Shown: positions 62,000-64,000 of the stretch, piece by piece
How positions within the stretch are numbered: the stretch's first letter is position 1
How the letters are laid out: each line of letters begins with the position of its first letter
From: Gordionus sp. m RMFG-2023
Taxonomy: Eukaryota; Nematomorpha; Gordioida; Chordodea; Parachordodidae
DNA: 64,000 nt
Assembly (NCBI RefSeq): GCF_954871325.1
Contig: NC_088776.1
Location: 43,170,569-43,234,568 of the forward strand
Direction of reading: 5' to 3'
Made by a program: the position numbers and the translations under genes
The notes under the pieces: generated by a model
Seen by the model: the letters and a program-made list of their open reading frames with translations, nothing else
The model's database searches: none
What the model was told of the DNA's origin: nothing

Positions 62000-64000
62000 G
62001 AAATGAGCTTGTGTTATGATCATTATTATAGGCCTATTTTCGATAAAGTTTTCGTTTATAAGCATTTTGATTATATTTTGTATAAAAAACTTAATCAGTT
62101 GTATATAAGTTAATCAAGTAGTGAGATATTATTATTTGTTATAATATATGTGCTATTCATTACATTAAAATTTCTGACAAGGAAATGTACCGATGTAGTG
62201 ACAAAGATACAAAATAATTTAAATAAAGACACTGTGGTGTCAGATAATTATTTATATAGAATATTGGACTTGGAAAGTAATTTAAAAGAAGTTTTGAATG
62301 AAAGCAAAAGGATAAACCAGAAGTGGTTAATATAAAGGATAATCCGTGCGATATTCCGGAATGTGTGGAGAGATCGGTGGTTAACATCCAAGAATTATAA
62401 GAAATAAAAGAAGTAATCCATGTTATATATCAGGATATTTATAAATTGATTATATGAATAACAATAGTGTTAAAAGCCAAATATGTGGCAAATATGATCC
62501 ATATGAAAAAATTGATTTCTAAAGGGACAAAAAAAATAGTGAAAATTTTGATGTTAAGAAGAATATTGGTAATAATATTATATGCAACCATTGTGTCTGT
62601 AGTGGACACAAAATAACCTGTATGGTTAAGGAACAAAATTTTCGTGTAGGTTTTCAGTTTAAAAAATTAATAATGGAAAATTCTAAAGTGATAAAAATTT
62701 CTGGCATCAATACAAATAAATCTGATGTATTACAATCAAATTATGACATAACGCTATACCTATAGTTAATAAATATGGTATCAATTTTGAAGAAAAGTTA
62801 GGATGTTATATGATTATCAAGTAGCGTTAAACTTAAAGATGGTTTTTCACCCATCATTTTATGGCTTGTCGAAGAGTTTCTTTTGAATGGAAAAAGGAAA
62901 TAGAAGACGAGTTGAACAAATGGGTAAAAGATGGGATTATTATTCCAATTGAATAGAATAGGCACTATAAAGACTCCCAAATGGTTATTTACCTTTTGTA
63001 GGTAACCATTTAGATTAAGTGTGTCAGCGCAGATTTTTCAGCGTACAATGGCATCGGTTTTCATGGCCTAGCAGGAGTTTTTTATATGGATTATGTGTTG
63101 ATTACTGGTGTAACACCGGAACAACATAATCAACGTTTGGAAGAAGTTTTCAAACGAATTCGTGTTAAAGGTCTGAAGGCCAGCAAAGAGAAAATTGTTC
63201 TTGGTATAACAAAAGTTATCTATTTGGGACATCAAATAAATGGAATGGAGATGAAATCTCTTGAAAAAAATTTGAAAAATATAGCAAATATGAAGCCGCC
63301 CACCAATAAGGCGAAGGTGTAATCATTTTTGGGTATGATAAATTATTATCATAGATTTTTGGATGATTTTGCAAAGATTGCCATACCTTTGTTTTGTATA
63401 AATTATTACAAAAGGGAGGGCATCTTGAATGGGCCAGTGAACAACAAATAACATTTGAAATGTTAAAACAAATTGGGGAAGAACCGATTTTAGTGTGTTT
63501 TAACAACTATTTAGAAATCATGTTGATGCATCTAACAAAGGTGTTGGCGGTGCATTATTACATTTAATTGACGTTTAGAAAGACCAATTTTTTTTCTAGA
63601 GTTTTCCAAGAAGTGGAAACGCGATATTCTGTTATTGAACAGGCCAAATGTCGGGAATATTTAAGCGGGAAAAAATTTATAATTTATACCGATCATAAAC
63701 CATTAATTCATTTATTTAAAAAGGATAATAGAGAATTAATGTTATCACCCCGATTACAAGATTGGTTATTATTAGTGGGAAGTTTCAATGTTGAAATTAG
63801 ATATCGTAGAAGCAAAGAAAATTGTTTGACCGATATTTTATCCAGGTTGGGATCGAGTGAAGAAGATCTAGACTTTAATAAAAATAAAATAATGTATAAA
63901 GAGAAAGAGAAAGAGAAAGCATTGATGTGTTCCCTATCACATGTGCTAAAAGGTGGTCCTACTAATTGGGAAGATATAAAATTAAATACTTTAAAAGATA
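62000..64000 (+). mobile_element. Gypsy-type LTR retroelement fossil, runs off the right edge
   Basis: Parts in order: gag-like region (from about 62150), zinc-knuckle-like CNHCVCSGH near 62583, reverse transcriptase end with YLGHQINGMEM near 63230, and RNase H with YTDHKPLIHLFKKDN near 63690. It is broken, with several breaks, though conserved strings suggest it is younger than the one at 33.8 kb. The start is uncertain and no LTR was identified. Confidence 0.75.

Noticed and set aside
1-64000. A previously undescribed multi-gene system
   Set aside because: Only two host genes are supported, both from known families. Everything else is introns and transposable elements.

Overview
This window looks like a very AT-rich chromosome segment from an invertebrate animal. 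Long introns with GT..AG sites, a biogenic-amine-type G-protein-coupled receptor and dense transposon debris rule out a microbe. The sequence alone does not fix the phylum. AT content was judged by eye, not computed.

The dominant gene runs on the minus strand across most of the window, from about 60.0 kb down to 16.0 kb. It is the orthologue of RNF123/KPC1, an E3 ubiquitin ligase with an N-terminal SPRY domain and a C-terminal RING. I could chain 28 exons whose reading phases all agree, from the SPRY domain to the stop codon. The 5' end, with the first part of the SPRY domain, lies beyond the right edge or was not found. One junction (intron 56001-55322) fits an AT-AC intron of the U12 (minor spliceosome) class.

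Inside the 13-kb intron 17035-30120, on the opposite strand, sits a second complete gene: a four-exon aminergic-type class A GPCR of about 509 residues (19655-26900). All three of its introns are phase 1.

The left 11 kb is a graveyard. A broken LTR retroelement lies at 1-700. Then come two decayed copies of the middle of RNF123. One is in direct orientation (about 720-4440, exons 10-8). The other is inverted (about 4537-10748, exons 8-13 with their introns). They meet head to head near 4.45-4.53 kb and form a large imperfect palindrome. The inverted copy and its source have received different transposons. After removing these, both are about 2.8 kb, so the elements landed after the duplication.

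Introns and flanks are packed with DNA transposons. Most are hAT-type with 8-bp target duplications, and several keep perfect duplications (5588, 6081, 8200, 12651, 28084, 35137, 36170). There are also two hAT transposase relics, a piggyBac relic, two LINE 3' ends, a fold-back element with internal tandem arrays, and two further broken Gypsy-type fossils (33.8-35.9 kb and about 62-64 kb). I found no tRNA or rRNA gene, no CRISPR array and no convincing wholly new system. The points most worth following are the nested receptor, the AT-AC intron, the RNF123 palindrome and the unknown exon-like ORF carried by the hAT element at 8.2-9.8 kb.
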